64,000 nt of DNA from the NCBI RefSeq assembly GCF_009617875.1, contig NZ_BLAV01000001.1, forward strand, positions 2,232,001-2,296,000. The letters run 5' to 3'. The stretch comes from Prolixibacter sp. NT017. Its GTDB lineage: Bacteria; Bacteroidota; Bacteroidia; Bacteroidales; Prolixibacteraceae. Under the pieces are notes generated by a model, which was given only the letters and a program-made list of their open reading frames with translations, was not told where the DNA came from and ran no database searches. Position 1 is the stretch's first letter. The number at the start of each line of letters is the position of its first letter. The translations under genes and the position numbers were made by a program. This document shows positions 1 to 9,358 of the stretch, piece by piece.

Positions 1-2613
1 GGAAAGAGCAATTATGATTTTCTGATAGACACCACTCAAACAGAAGCAATCGATACATCGTCCAATTCTATTTACCTGAATGTTGAAACTCTTCAACTTC
101 AAAATGTAAGATGCCATTACCGTGATGACCATCTGAAAGCCGGGGGCAACCTGCTGGTGAATGAATTGAACTTATCAGGATTGATTGACAATCAGCAGTA
201 TTCAGGACAAATTACCGGATTGGCCCACCTGACGAACGGTTATGCTCGGGAAACCCGGCTAGAGCGAATGAAGAGCGCATCCATTCAATTCAATATGAAC
301 TACAAGGATGACACGCTGACTGTTCAGCAGGCCGACATCGATGTGGATGATAACGCGCAAATGGCGTTGAAAGGCTATATCAACATCAGCAAAAGCCTGA
401 TGGCCGACCTGGCTGTTCAGGCCCGGAATGTGAATATCGCAGGATTGACTCAATATTTGCCTTCCAACTATTTAAAAGAATATGGTATTCAGGAACCGGG
501 TGGAAAACTCAATTTGGATGCCCATGTCACCGGCAACTTAACCGACTCCGTCCAACTGCCGCATGTCGATGCCACCCTCCAACTTTACAACGGGCGGGTG
601 CAATACGGCGAATACCCGGAGATAAACAACATTGCGTTGAATGCGAATGTAACCAACGGATCGGCAAACAATAACCGGACAACCCGGCTGAACATCCATT
701 CTCTCAGTTTCCGGGCCGCCAACAGCGCAGCCAGTCTCACGGGTACGGTTGAAAACCTGGAGCGCCTGTCCTATTCCTTCCACTCGAAGCTGGACCTTGC
801 GATGAGCGACTGGAAACCTTTTATACCGGACTCGATCGTTCAGGGAATCGACGGAAATGTTCGGGCCAGTCTTTCGAGTCACGGCACATTGCCCGATTCC
901 TTAACCGCCCCGTTTATCAACTCGGTTGCGGCCAACACCACACTTGATCTGCAGGCTTCCAATGTCAATGTAGCGGTTGACAGCCTGTTGTCGGTTCGAA
1001 ATCTGATCGGCAGGTTGCACTACCAACCAGGGAGCCTGCGGTTGGACAGCTTGTCCGCACAGGTTCCTGCTTATCATCTGAAATTGAAATATCTGGACCT
1101 GAATTCCGATATAACAGGTGAGTTCACCCAACCCGACAGCCTTCAACTGGCCATTCATCAATTGCATTTGCAAACAGACAGCAGCGATGTTCAACTGCAA
1201 GGTACCCTGAGTAATCCAATGAAACCGGATTATTCGCTCGATGGAAAGCTCAGGCTGAACCTGGCCGAAGTGTATTCGATGTTGCCCGATTCACTGGCCA
1301 ACGGATTGTCCGGAACGGTTTCGGCGAACATTCATTCGGCAGCCAAACTCAACCTGGATTCCATCACCAGCCAGCTCAATGATGTACTTTTTGACCGCAG
1401 CAACTTTTCACTGGCCCTCGGAAATGTTATCGTTGATATGCCCGATTCGTTGATGTGTGTTCAAAGCCTGTCGGGAAACTTGAACTATAAAAACGACACC
1501 CTGAGGATTGGTCAACTAAACGGGAAATACCTGGGATTAAATTTTGGAGCACAAGCCACAACGGTTTCAAATATCTATACGGCAGCCATCCTGAATACCC
1601 CAAAAGAATTAACTGTTCACGGAGATTTCCGTGTCGATTCGCTCGATTACGCTTTAATCGACAGCTTCCTGAAGAGCGATTCACTCAATGCATCTTCAAC
1701 GCAACCGGAACAGCCTGCCGACACCATGAAGTTTACCTACAAGGTGAATGGTACCTTTCATGCCAACCAGTTAAAATACGGAACGAACCTGTTCACCAAC
1801 GTCGACACCAAATTCCTGGTGAAGGAAAACTACTATGTCCTCGACAGCATGGCCATGGATGCCTACAGCGGCAGAGCGTTGACTTCCCTGAAAATTGAGT
1901 TGAATCCGGACGGCGAAATGGATATGTACTTCAAGACCAACGTCGACCAGATGAATGTTTCGCAAATGGCCGACGGACTGCACAACTATATCCAGATTGA
2001 AGATTTCACCTCCGACCACGTGAAAGGAATCATTTCGACCCAAATGGATGGAAAGATTGTGCTGGATAAAAACTTCGAGCCGATCTATCATTCGCTCATG
2101 CTGAAAGGCGACCTGACCATTGAAAAAGGGGCATTGCTGAACGTGAAACCGGTGATGGAAGTAGAGAAGATTCCCGGCGTCGGTTTGAAGCATATGGACC
2201 AACTCTATTTTAGTACCCTGAAGAGCAGCATCTTCCTGTTCAAAAATAAACTGTATGTTCCCAAAACGGAAATCCGTAGCTCGTCATTCGATGCCATGTT
2301 CTTAGGAATGTATAGTTTTGGCGGAGATTATGCGTATCATATCCGGATGTTCCTGGGTGAAGTGCTTTCCAGTAAATCGAGGGCACATCTGCGGAAACAG
2401 GCCCGGGATAGCGGGTTCGAAGACGATCCGGACGATATAACGAAGGGACGGACTTCGATTTACCTGGTTTCGAAATACGAGAATGGTAAAGAGAAGGCCG
2501 GTTTAGACAACAGAAGAGACCGAACCAATATGGTGGCTAAAGTAAACCTGCAGGAACAAATGGTGAACATGCGGTTCCACCCGGCCCTGGTGACATACCA
2601 TACAGATGAATAG
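1..2613 (+). CDS. AsmA-like envelope protein, 5' end outside window
   Basis: The frame is open from base 1 to the TAG at 2611-2613, so this is the C-terminal ~870 residues of a larger protein. It is built of long amphipathic beta-rich repeats and ends in a segment (GALLNVKPVMEVEKIPG.. to ..FGGDYAYHIRMFLG) typical of the C-terminal AsmA domain. Members of this family sit in the periplasm anchored in the inner membrane and are linked to lipid transport to the outer membrane or to outer-membrane biogenesis. The family call comes from overall pattern, not a catalytic motif. A GTG at 157 could be read as a start, but the uninterrupted frame upstream makes it internal. The next gene overlaps the stop by 8 bp, which suggests co-transcription. 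Confidence 0.8.
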   Translation, partial: GKSNYDFLIDTTQTEAIDTSSNSIYLNVETLQLQNVRCHYRDDHLKAGGNLLVNELNLSGLIDNQQYSGQITGLAHLTNGYARETRLERMKSASIQFNMNYKDDTLTVQQADIDVDDNAQMALKGYINISKSLMADLAVQARNVNIAGLTQYLPSNYLKEYGIQEPGGKLNLDAHVTGNLTDSVQLPHVDATLQLYNGRVQYGEYPEINNIALNANVTNGSANNNRTTRLNIHSLSFRAANSAASLTGTVENLERLSYSFHSKLDLAMSDWKPFIPDSIVQGIDGNVRASLSSHGTLPDSLTAPFINSVAANTTLDLQASNVNVAVDSLLSVRNLIGRLHYQPGSLRLDSLSAQVPAYHLKLKYLDLNSDITGEFTQPDSLQLAIHQLHLQTDSSDVQLQGTLSNPMKPDYSLDGKLRLNLAEVYSMLPDSLANGLSGTVSANIHSAAKLNLDSITSQLNDVLFDRSNFSLALGNVIVDMPDSLMCVQSLSGNLNYKNDTLRIGQLNGKYLGLNFGAQATTVSNIYTAAILNTPKELTVHGDFRVDSLDYALIDSFLKSDSLNASSTQPEQPADTMKFTYKVNGTFHANQLKYGTNLFTNVDTKFLVKENYYVLDSMAMDAYSGRALTSLKIELNPDGEMDMYFKTNVDQMNVSQMADGLHNYIQIEDFTSDHVKGIISTQMDGKIVLDKNFEPIYHSLMLKGDLTIEKGALLNVKPVMEVEKIPGVGLKHMDQLYFSTLKSSIFLFKNKLYVPKTEIRSSSFDAMFLGMYSFGGDYAYHIRMFLGEVLSSKSRAHLRKQARDSGFEDDPDDITKGRTSIYLVSKYENGKEKAGLDNRRDRTNMVAKVNLQEQMVNMRFHPALVTYHTDE

Positions 2614-3241
2614 ACAGATGAACAAAATAGCGAAGAGATACCTGGTGTTGAGTTTAAGCTTGCTCCTGTTCGCGGCTTGCCACAACAGCAAAGCTCCCCA
2701 ACCGGTGACGCTGAAAAATACCGTGACAGAGAAGCCCGAAGATGTGGTTTTTGGCAATAAAGCTGCTCCGGCAACCGTTTTTATGTATGCCAGTTACCAG
2801 TGTACCTATTGCCGGTATTTTTTCGCCCGGACGTATCCGGAATTAAAGAAGAACTACTTGGACACAGGCAAATTGAAACTGGTGGTGAAATGGCTCGATT
2901 TTGGCGAACGACCGAAGATGTTGAATGCGCTGCAAGCTGCCAGTTGTATCAGTCGTTATGGCATTTACGACAAGTTCCATGAACTGTTGGTCGTCAATCC
3001 GGGAGTGGTATTTACCCCAAAGTTCGACGACCTGCTGGATACCATCATGGAGCACAACCCGGTGATTGCCGAGTGTATTCTGGACAACGACAACTACGCC
3101 TACTTGCGGGGCAACGTGAGCGAATTCCGGGCCAACAAATTAACCGGGACACCAACGTTTGTAATGAACAACCGGGCCTACAAAGGATACTATTCGTACG
3201 AAAATTTTAAAAAGATACTGGAGAAAGAATTTCAATTGTAA
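2606..3241 (+). CDS. DsbA-like thioredoxin-fold lipoprotein
   Basis: This 211-aa protein has a lipoprotein signal peptide (LLLFAAC, lipidated Cys25). A DsbA-type thioredoxin fold follows, with the redox motif C66-T-Y-C69 near the start of the domain (ATVFMYASYQCTYCRYF) and a cis-proline loop (LTGTPTF) near residue 181. It is expected to act in the periplasm as a thiol oxidase, reductase or isomerase on cysteine-containing proteins. The start at 2606 overlaps the upstream stop. An alternative ATG at 2618 would shorten it by four residues without affecting the signal peptide. The next gene, 18 bp downstream, encodes a Cys-rich lipoprotein that is a natural candidate substrate (inference). Confidence 0.85.
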   Translation: MNRQMNKIAKRYLVLSLSLLLFAACHNSKAPQPVTLKNTVTEKPEDVVFGNKAAPATVFMYASYQCTYCRYFFARTYPELKKNYLDTGKLKLVVKWLDFGERPKMLNALQAASCISRYGIYDKFHELLVVNPGVVFTPKFDDLLDTIMEHNPVIAECILDNDNYAYLRGNVSEFRANKLTGTPTFVMNNRAYKGYYSYENFKKILEKEFQL

Positions 3242-3259
3242 TACCAAATCAACAATCAT

Positions 3260-3622
3260 ATGAAAACTAAACTATTCGCAATTGCCCTGCTCGGAACACT
3301 GGCCTTCACGGCCTGCAGCACCTCTGACTCAAACGAGTATTGCAGCAATCCCGGTGCCACCTGTCCCGACGACACAGCCATTGACGCCAGCGCCTGCTGT
3401 ACCGACCAAAGCTGTTACTGGACCTACGACAACACGAAATACCAGTGCAACGGCACCGACTGCGGTGACGTATTGGACCAAATCATCACCAGCGCCTGTG
3501 TCTCTTCCACCAAGAGTGTCAGCATTCAAAACGACGCAGACCTGGCCAAACTGAAAGCACAACTAACCGCCGTTACCGACAAGCTGCTGGTGGAAGCCCG
3601 TGGCGCTTCAGGGTGTGAGTAA
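3260..3622 (+). CDS. small Cys-rich lipoprotein, unknown function
   Basis: The 120-aa product starts with a lipoprotein signal (LGTLAFTAC, Cys19). The mature part carries nine further cysteines, most between residues 28 and 80, including a CC pair and motifs such as ACCTDQSCYW and QCNGTDC. The density suggests several disulfides or a metal site. I do not recognise the family. It follows a DsbA-like gene by 18 bp on the same strand and is followed by a strong terminator, so the two probably form the end of one transcript. Confidence 0.75.
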   Translation: MKTKLFAIALLGTLAFTACSTSDSNEYCSNPGATCPDDTAIDASACCTDQSCYWTYDNTKYQCNGTDCGDVLDQIITSACVSSTKSVSIQNDADLAKLKAQLTAVTDKLLVEARGASGCE

Positions 3623-3648
3623 TACGTCGTTATCGAATCTTTCGATGG

Positions 3649-3689
3649 AAAATCCGAATGACAGAGCGGTCTGTTTTTCGGATTTTTTT
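3649..3689 (+). terminator. Rho-independent terminator
   Basis: A 10-bp stem (AAAATCCGAA / TTCGGATTTT) encloses a loop that has its own small ACAG/CTGT helix, and runs into a T-rich tail. It lies 27 bp after the Cys-rich lipoprotein stop. It may also stop the convergent pst operon, whose last gene ends at 3734. Confidence 0.85.
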
Positions 3690-3733
3690 GTTCGTAATTG
3701 ACAATTAGATTCCTTGAGGAATTTAGTCATCAG

Positions 3734-4549
3734 CTAGTTCCCATCAACCAAATACTTCTCTAATACTTCGGTTTTGGGATGCTTCAAAATATCGTCGGGA
3801 TGGCCCTGCTCGATGATGTCGCCGTAATACATAAACACCACATGATCGGCCAAACGTAATGCCTGCCTGAGAACATGCGTCACCAAAATAATGGTGTAAT
3901 GCTCTTTCAGTTCTTTGAACAGGTTCTCGATAATCCTGGTCGAAATCGGGTCCAGCGCCGAGGTCGGTTCGTCAGCCAAAACGATGGCAGGTTTGACCGC
4001 CAGTCCCCTTGCCAGGCACAGACGCTGCTGCTGCCCGATAGATAAACTGTTGGCCGGACTGTTAAGCCGGTCCTTCACCTCATCCCACAACCCGACACGT
4101 TTCAGGTTGGTTTCGACGCTGTGAGCGATCAACTCCTTATCACGAATCCCTTTCAGTTTTAGTCCATAGGCTACATTCCGATAGATGGAAACCGGCAATG
4201 GGAACGGCCGTTGCGAAAGCAGGCCCATCTTTTGTCGCATAGCCGGCAAGTCGCGGGAAACCTTCAGAATATCGACTCCGTCAATCAATACCTCGCCACT
4301 TACCTGCAATTCCTTGTGTAAGTCGGTTAACCGGTTCAGACTTTTCAGTAAAGTGGTTTTCCCACAACCGGAGGGGCCCAATAGTACCACGATTTTATTC
4401 CGGGGAATTTTCAGATTAATATTCTTCAGTATTTCCCCTTCCCGGGTACGGACATTTAATCCCTTCACCTCGATGATAGGCGTCTGTTTCTCCTGGTGGT
4501 TGACCATTCTTTTCGCTTTTTGATAACTAAAAACAGGATAAGTAATCAT
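3734..4549 (-). CDS. pstB: phosphate ABC transporter ATP-binding protein PstB
   Basis: This is the cytoplasmic ATPase of the high-affinity phosphate importer. It shows Walker A (GPSGCGKTT), the ABC signature in a PstB-like form (NSLSIGQQQRLCLARGLAV), Walker B (VLADEPTSALDP) and the H-loop (LVTH). I chose the ATG at 4549, 7 nt after the pstA stop (271 aa). An ATG at 4506 would give 257 aa, closer to the usual PstB length, and the frame also stays open into pstA up to 4609. It is the last gene of the porin-pstS-pstC-pstA-pstB series. No phoU follows. Confidence 0.92.
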   Translation of the reverse strand: MITYPVFSYQKAKRMVNHQEKQTPIIEVKGLNVRTREGEILKNINLKIPRNKIVVLLGPSGCGKTTLLKSLNRLTDLHKELQVSGEVLIDGVDILKVSRDLPAMRQKMGLLSQRPFPLPVSIYRNVAYGLKLKGIRDKELIAHSVETNLKRVGLWDEVKDRLNSPANSLSIGQQQRLCLARGLAVKPAIVLADEPTSALDPISTRIIENLFKELKEHYTIILVTHVLRQALRLADHVVFMYYGDIIEQGHPDDILKHPKTEVLEKYLVDGN

Positions 4550-4556
4550 GGCCTTT

Positions 4557-5411
4557 CTATTTGATGATGTTTTTAGCATACCGTTTCGATAAAAACCGGG
4601 CAGAAACACTAATCAGCAGGATGAAAAATGTCAGCACCACCGCTGCAGCATAGGCTCTTTCCCTGACCTCCTCAATCGGGGAACTGAGCTGAAAGAAGAT
4701 GGAAAGCGGCAATGTTGCCACCGGCTCATCGAGCGTAACCGGAATATTGTCGGTATAACCGGCTGTGAAGAGCACCGAAGCAGCGTCGCCGATTCCCCGG
4801 CCGAACGCCAGTAGCAAAGCCGTGATAAATCCAGCCAGCCCTTGCTTAAAGATGACCCGCAGCGCTGTTTCCGTTTTAGTAGAACCTAAGGAAAAAGAGG
4901 CCTCCTGTAGTTCCACCGGAATCGTTTTCAGCACCTCGTCGAAGGCTCTGACCAGGATAGGCGTTATCAGCAGGGCAACGGTGATAATTCCGGCAAGCAA
5001 AGAAGCATGCAGGCCCAACAGCAACATCAATGTAAAGCCAAAAGCTCCGTAAACAATGGAAGGGATTCCCCACAAGGCATCGAGCAGGTAACGGATGGTA
5101 TTTTGCGTTCTTTTCAGCCGGATGAGCTGCACATTAATGAACAGCGCCGCCGGCACGCCGATAATCACAGCCAGAACTGTTGCCCCCACCGAAAGATAAA
5201 ATGAGCCAACAATCGCATTCAGAATCCCTCCTTCGCCACCGAAATAATATCCCCCTTTTGGCAAACGAAAAATCGTTTCCCACGAAAGTGCTTTGAGCCC
5301 TTTGCTAAATACCACAAAGAGAAGAAACAACAGAATGAAGATAACGGAGTAAGCCGCCAGAAATGAAATTCCCCTGACAAGCCGTTGCTCCCAAACTTTC
5401 CACGTTCTCAT
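4557..5411 (-). CDS. pstA: phosphate ABC transporter permease PstA
   Basis: This 284-aa inner-membrane permease has about six hydrophobic helices. The conserved cytoplasmic loop follows the binding-protein-dependent permease pattern (LQEASFSLGSTKTETALRVIFKQGLAGFITALLLAFGRGIGDA), where the ATPase docks. It pairs with PstC to form the phosphate channel. Its ATG overlaps the pstC stop (ATGA), indicating translational coupling. Confidence 0.93.
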   Translation of the reverse strand: MRTWKVWEQRLVRGISFLAAYSVIFILLFLLFVVFSKGLKALSWETIFRLPKGGYYFGGEGGILNAIVGSFYLSVGATVLAVIIGVPAALFINVQLIRLKRTQNTIRYLLDALWGIPSIVYGAFGFTLMLLLGLHASLLAGIITVALLITPILVRAFDEVLKTIPVELQEASFSLGSTKTETALRVIFKQGLAGFITALLLAFGRGIGDAASVLFTAGYTDNIPVTLDEPVATLPLSIFFQLSSPIEEVRERAYAAAVVLTFFILLISVSARFLSKRYAKNIIK

Positions 5412-6295
5412 ATCTCTTCCGTTTTATGAATAAAATACCTGAAAAACAGGTTGATGATCAGAATAATCACAAACAGCAGTAGCGCGGCAAACATCAATGC
5501 CGAATCATAATCAGGAATCGACATCATTTCGCCGTAATTATTGGCAATTAATGCCGGTAACGGATACCCCGAACTAAACGGTGAAACCGAAATATCCAGG
5601 GTGTTTCCTACCACCATCAGCACGGCAATGGTTTCGCCAAAAGCTTTAGCTATCCCAAGGCCAAATGCAGAGAGAATTCCCGGGAAACCTTTCCTGATGA
5701 TCACATGTTTCACCATCTCCCAGTGCGTTGCTCCCAGCGACAACGATGCCTCTTTCATTCCTACCGGGATAGTCTGAAATACTTCGATGAGCATATTCAA
5801 CATATACGGAATGCACATCACCGCCAGCACGATTCCCCCCGAAAGAAGAGAATAACCCGAACTGACCACTCCGAACAAAGGAGCCAGATATTCCGCGACA
5901 GCGGGAACAATCACCAGCACGCCCCACACTCCGTACACCACCGAAGGAATGCCCGCCAAAATATCAATTACCGGCAGCATCACCTGCAGCAAACGATGTT
6001 TCCCGAACTGGGTCAGATAGATGGCGGCAAACAGACATAACGGGGCTGAGAGAATAAATGCCAGAACCGTGACATAAGCGGAACTGTAGATAAAGGGCAT
6101 GAATCCGAATTCCCCTTTCATCGGGAACCATTGCCGCGAGAATAACAGATCGCTCAACGAATGTCCACCAATTATCGGTGCTGCCTTCCAATAAAGCCCC
6201 ACACCAATCAATACGGGGATTGCCAGCAGCAAATAAAGTCCGGCACGCATCCATATATTAACCAATAAATCGCTAATTCGTCTGATCCTGTTCAT
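5408..6295 (-). CDS. pstC: phosphate ABC transporter permease PstC
   Basis: This 295-aa inner-membrane permease has an N-terminal anchor helix, five to six further helices and the PstC-type loop KEASLSLGATHWEMVKHVIIRKG followed by GIAKAFGETIAVLMVVGN. It forms the phosphate translocation path with PstA, with which it overlaps by 4 bp. It lies 56 bp downstream of pstS in the same operon. Confidence 0.93.
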   Translation of the reverse strand: MNRIRRISDLLVNIWMRAGLYLLLAIPVLIGVGLYWKAAPIIGGHSLSDLLFSRQWFPMKGEFGFMPFIYSSAYVTVLAFILSAPLCLFAAIYLTQFGKHRLLQVMLPVIDILAGIPSVVYGVWGVLVIVPAVAEYLAPLFGVVSSGYSLLSGGIVLAVMCIPYMLNMLIEVFQTIPVGMKEASLSLGATHWEMVKHVIIRKGFPGILSAFGLGIAKAFGETIAVLMVVGNTLDISVSPFSSGYPLPALIANNYGEMMSIPDYDSALMFAALLLFVIILIINLFFRYFIHKTEEI

Positions 6296-6351
6296 GGCAT
6301 TCTTCCTCTTTGATTCACCTGTGCTATTTTTCCCTTACCCAAATCCGGAGA

Positions 6352-7296
6352 TTACTGTTGAAGTTTTGATACCTGTTCATCCAGCACTTCATTCGGCAAT
6401 GGCACATACCCAGCTTCCGATACGAAAACCTGTCCTTTGGTCACAATCCATTTCAAAAAGTCGAGCGTCGCCTGCTTTTGAGGTTTGCCCTTCGTTACCA
6501 GGTAAAGATCTCTCGCCGGCGGCGAAGGATATGCTCCATTTCCAATAGCCTCCAAAACCTGATTGAACGTATCGTAGAAATTCTCATTGGCATCGATTAT
6601 TCCATTCCCGTTCACATCGATGGGAATAACCTCAATACCGGGGTTCTTACGACCCGTCTTTACATTGTACAGGTAAATGGTATTGTTGTACCCCACCCCT
6701 TTTTCATCTTTCACCACGGCATCCGCCAGACCCGGATCGCCAAACACACCAATTCCTTTCAGGTCCTCCTGACGGCCCCCCAGATAAGCCGCCCAGGTAC
6801 CGGCCGCCCCACAGGCATCGGAACGGGTGTAGACATTAATGGCTTCATCGATGGAAATGCCGGGCAATTGATTCCAGCGGGTAATTTCGCCGGTTACATA
6901 AATCCGGCGAAGTTCATCATGGGTCAGCCCCCGCTTTTGAATAACGGGCCAAACAGGGTTCGCAACATTCACGGTAGGTATCACAGCATCTTTGGTCACC
7001 GCGACCCACCAAACACCCTTAGCTTTCTCCTCCGGCGAAATCGCCCGTGAAAACATACCCAAATCAACTGTTCCCGACAGGGCATCGGCCATCCCCTTCC
7101 CGGCTCCTCCGGCCGAGATATTAAACCGGATACCGGGATGCTCCTTCTGGTATTCTTCGCTCCATTTAACCACCAGCGGGTACAGGGCAAAAGCACCTGA
7201 CAAGCTAATCGTTTGCTCTTTTTTCCTACCGGAAGAACAAGCCGACAGCAAAATAATTACAACCAGTAGTACACTCAGTTTTTCTGCTTTCATCAT
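6352..7296 (-). CDS. pstS: phosphate-binding lipoprotein PstS
   Basis: The periplasmic phosphate-binding component. The ATG at 7296 follows the porin stop directly and gives 314 aa beginning MMKAEKLSVLLVVIILLSAC, a clean lipoprotein signal. The open frame extends further upstream into the porin gene but without signal-peptide character, so the longer start is unlikely. Ligand-site segments expected of the family are present: ISLSGAFALYPLVVKW, SAGGAGKGMADALSGTVDLGM and YTRSDACGAAGTWAAYLG. It feeds the PstCA permease encoded downstream. Confidence 0.92.
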   Translation of the reverse strand: MMKAEKLSVLLVVIILLSACSSGRKKEQTISLSGAFALYPLVVKWSEEYQKEHPGIRFNISAGGAGKGMADALSGTVDLGMFSRAISPEEKAKGVWWVAVTKDAVIPTVNVANPVWPVIQKRGLTHDELRRIYVTGEITRWNQLPGISIDEAINVYTRSDACGAAGTWAAYLGGRQEDLKGIGVFGDPGLADAVVKDEKGVGYNNTIYLYNVKTGRKNPGIEVIPIDVNGNGIIDANENFYDTFNQVLEAIGNGAYPSPPARDLYLVTKGKPQKQATLDFLKWIVTKGQVFVSEAGYVPLPNEVLDEQVSKLQQ

Positions 7297-7298
7297 GC

Positions 7299-8618
7299 TT
7301 ATATATTGGATTGTTGGTTTCGAAAAAGTGTCGGAGTAAGGGTCAGTTGCAGGTAAAAGAATTGTGAAAACCGGCCATTGGAAATTCCCTGCAGGGTCTT
7401 CAGCGATTGAGAAGGACAGTAAAACAGGTATCCTCCTTCCAAAGCCCCCCACTCCGTCAGTTGATGTTTGATTACGAAATCGTTTTCGCACCCCAGGTTC
7501 TTGTTTGTTGGAGTATCCTGATTGGTTTGGGCCAGCCGGAAATAGTGGAAGGTATTGGTCAGGCTTGTTTTGGCTGAAAGTTTGCCATTGATGAAGAAAT
7601 GATAATCGACCAGGCCCCCCTGCTGCGTTTGTGTGGTGAAACTCCTGTAATAGTCCATCTCTCCGAAAAAACGGTGACGGGCTCCGTACAAAATATCAAA
7701 CAGGTGATCCGTTTTCTGTCCGCTCCCGGTTTGGCTGTTCCCAGACAAATAGCTCAACCTGATTCCCGGGATCAGCTGACTTGTCCGGTAAGTAACTTCG
7801 GCATCCATCAACAGAGCACTTACATTAGTCCCGGTCCGATTTTTTCCGAACTGGTAATAGAGATTGCCCTTCGCTTGCCAATTCTCTTTCCCCCAGGTCG
7901 AATAAACACCGGTTGTCTGCCGGAAATAAAGGTGATTATCTGCATCCGACCGGGTGACACCTGAGGCTACATGAGAAAACGAGATCTGCCAATCTTTTGA
8001 CACAATACGTTGCAGCCAGAGAAAACTCAACGATTTTATTCGATTAGAAGGATAATAATTATCCGAAATATTTTCGCCGGTAGAGTTCCAGCTTGTTCCC
8101 ACATGAACCTTCCAGCTATTGGACTGCCATTTCCAGACCATGGCATCGTAGGCCAATCCGTTCTGGTTCCAGTTGCGGGCTGCCAGGATACGTTGATTGT
8201 CATAAACCAACGGCTGGCGGCCGATGGAAAACCAGGCAGCACTTCCGGTTCGAATCTCAACAAAAGCTTCGAACAGATCGAGCGAAGCCGCATCGCCATA
8301 TACGCCGGTGGAGCTGGCAAGTTGTTCATCACCCCAGACGCGGACATCCTGGGGGGTGAACGTCACTTTTAAGCCGTCAGTTGCATAGTGAACCGACAGC
8401 CGGGTTCGTTGCGAAATAAAAACCGCTGGGGTCATTCCATCAGATGTCAGCAGGCGGTAACCATCTCTCACTTCGAAACGGTTCCGGTACTGTGCATCTA
8501 CCTGCAATTGGCCCCATGCAAAAGATTTGGTAAATAAAATGATTGAAAGAAAAAGGGAACTTTTGACCGATAACCGGCTGATATTTTTCAAACAGCCGGC
8601 GTTACTATTCCTGTACAT
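7299..8618 (-). CDS. outer-membrane beta-barrel porin (alginate-export-like fold)
   Basis: The 439-aa protein has an N-terminal signal segment ending near FAWGQ. It continues with alternating amphipathic strands and the motif RNRFEVRDGYR..ISQRTRLSVHY..DVRVWGDE, then FSIGRQPLVYDNQRILAARNWNQNG. This pattern belongs to the alginate-export/porin-like barrel family. As first gene of the pst operon, with pstS starting 3 bp after its stop, it probably lets phosphate or phosphorylated compounds cross the outer membrane (inference from context). It is preceded by a palindrome-rich promoter region. Confidence 0.85.
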   Translation of the reverse strand: MYRNSNAGCLKNISRLSVKSSLFLSIILFTKSFAWGQLQVDAQYRNRFEVRDGYRLLTSDGMTPAVFISQRTRLSVHYATDGLKVTFTPQDVRVWGDEQLASSTGVYGDAASLDLFEAFVEIRTGSAAWFSIGRQPLVYDNQRILAARNWNQNGLAYDAMVWKWQSNSWKVHVGTSWNSTGENISDNYYPSNRIKSLSFLWLQRIVSKDWQISFSHVASGVTRSDADNHLYFRQTTGVYSTWGKENWQAKGNLYYQFGKNRTGTNVSALLMDAEVTYRTSQLIPGIRLSYLSGNSQTGSGQKTDHLFDILYGARHRFFGEMDYYRSFTTQTQQGGLVDYHFFINGKLSAKTSLTNTFHYFRLAQTNQDTPTNKNLGCENDFVIKHQLTEWGALEGGYLFYCPSQSLKTLQGISNGRFSQFFYLQLTLTPTLFRNQQSNI

Positions 8619-8643
8619 GCTTTGCGGGTTTGGTAATCGATGT

Positions 8644-8720
8644 CAAAATTACCGTGCCCTTTGTACTACTGAAACAGTACAAATACGTATTTAAGATACT
8701 ACGTCTTTATACGTATTTAC
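8644..8720 (-). promoter_or_regulatory. pst/porin promoter with nested palindromes
   Basis: This gap lies between the response-regulator stop and the porin start. On the minus strand it holds TAATTTTG (8651-8644), an exact match to the Bacteroidota -7 element TAnnTTTG, with GTTTC-type bases 19 nt upstream at the -33 position. An inverted repeat TTTGTACT/AGTACAAA (8660-8667 and 8676-8683) overlaps the -33 site. Directly beside it is a perfect 12-bp palindrome AAATACGTATTT (8681-8692), and an 11-bp direct copy ATACGTATTTA recurs at 8709-8719. Binding of the adjacent NarL-type regulator here is inference. Confidence 0.55.
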
Positions 8721-9358
8721 ACATTGTAATAACCATTTTTGATTGCATAGATGACCAGATTGGCCGTATTCCGCGACTGTGTTTTCTGCAGTAAATTTTC
8801 CCGGTGTTTATCGACGGTTCGCTTGCTAATGGATAACAATTCACCAATTTCACTATTCGACAATCCATTGCAAATTTGGCGAAGAATCTCTGCTTCCCGC
8901 CCGGTCAGTTCATTGTCCTTCGATTCATCCTTCCTGCTTTTCATGCTTTGCAAAATGGACTGTAATATTTCAGTTGAGAAATACGTCTTTCCCGCGGCTA
9001 CTTCGGTGATGGCCCGCTTCACTTCATCAAAGCTCGAATTCTTCAGCAGAAATCCCTGGGCCCCGGCATCAACCATGCTCAAATAGTAATTCTCGTCCGA
9101 ATACATCGACAACGCAATGATCTTCAAATCCGGCTGAATGGCTAAAGCTTTTTGCGCCGCCTCAATTCCTCCCATCTCCGGCATTTCAATATCCAGCAAT
9201 ACTAAATCTGCAGGATTATCAAGCAACATCCGAATAAACTGCTCCCCGTTCTCCGCTTCATATATCGTTCCGACCGCCCTCATATCCGACAACAAAAAGC
9301 GTAGTCCTTCACGAAACAAAGCATGATCATCAACCAGGTATATATTCAGTTTTTTCAT
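8717..9358 (-). CDS. NarL/LuxR-family response regulator
   Basis: The 213-aa protein has a receiver domain with acidic pocket D10-D11, phospho-acceptor D56 (VLLDIEMPEMGG) and Lys106 (GFLLKNSS). A C-terminal LuxR-type helix-turn-helix occupies about residues 150-213 (LTGREAEILRQICNGLSNSEIGELL..SKRTVDKHRENL). It is translated right after its histidine kinase (4-bp ATGA overlap) and lies just upstream of the porin-pst operon, which it probably controls. Phosphate operons are more often run by OmpR-type PhoB regulators, so this pairing is unusual. Confidence 0.93.
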   Translation of the reverse strand: MKKLNIYLVDDHALFREGLRFLLSDMRAVGTIYEAENGEQFIRMLLDNPADLVLLDIEMPEMGGIEAAQKALAIQPDLKIIALSMYSDENYYLSMVDAGAQGFLLKNSSFDEVKRAITEVAAGKTYFSTEILQSILQSMKSRKDESKDNELTGREAEILRQICNGLSNSEIGELLSISKRTVDKHRENLLQKTQSRNTANLVIYAIKNGYYNV

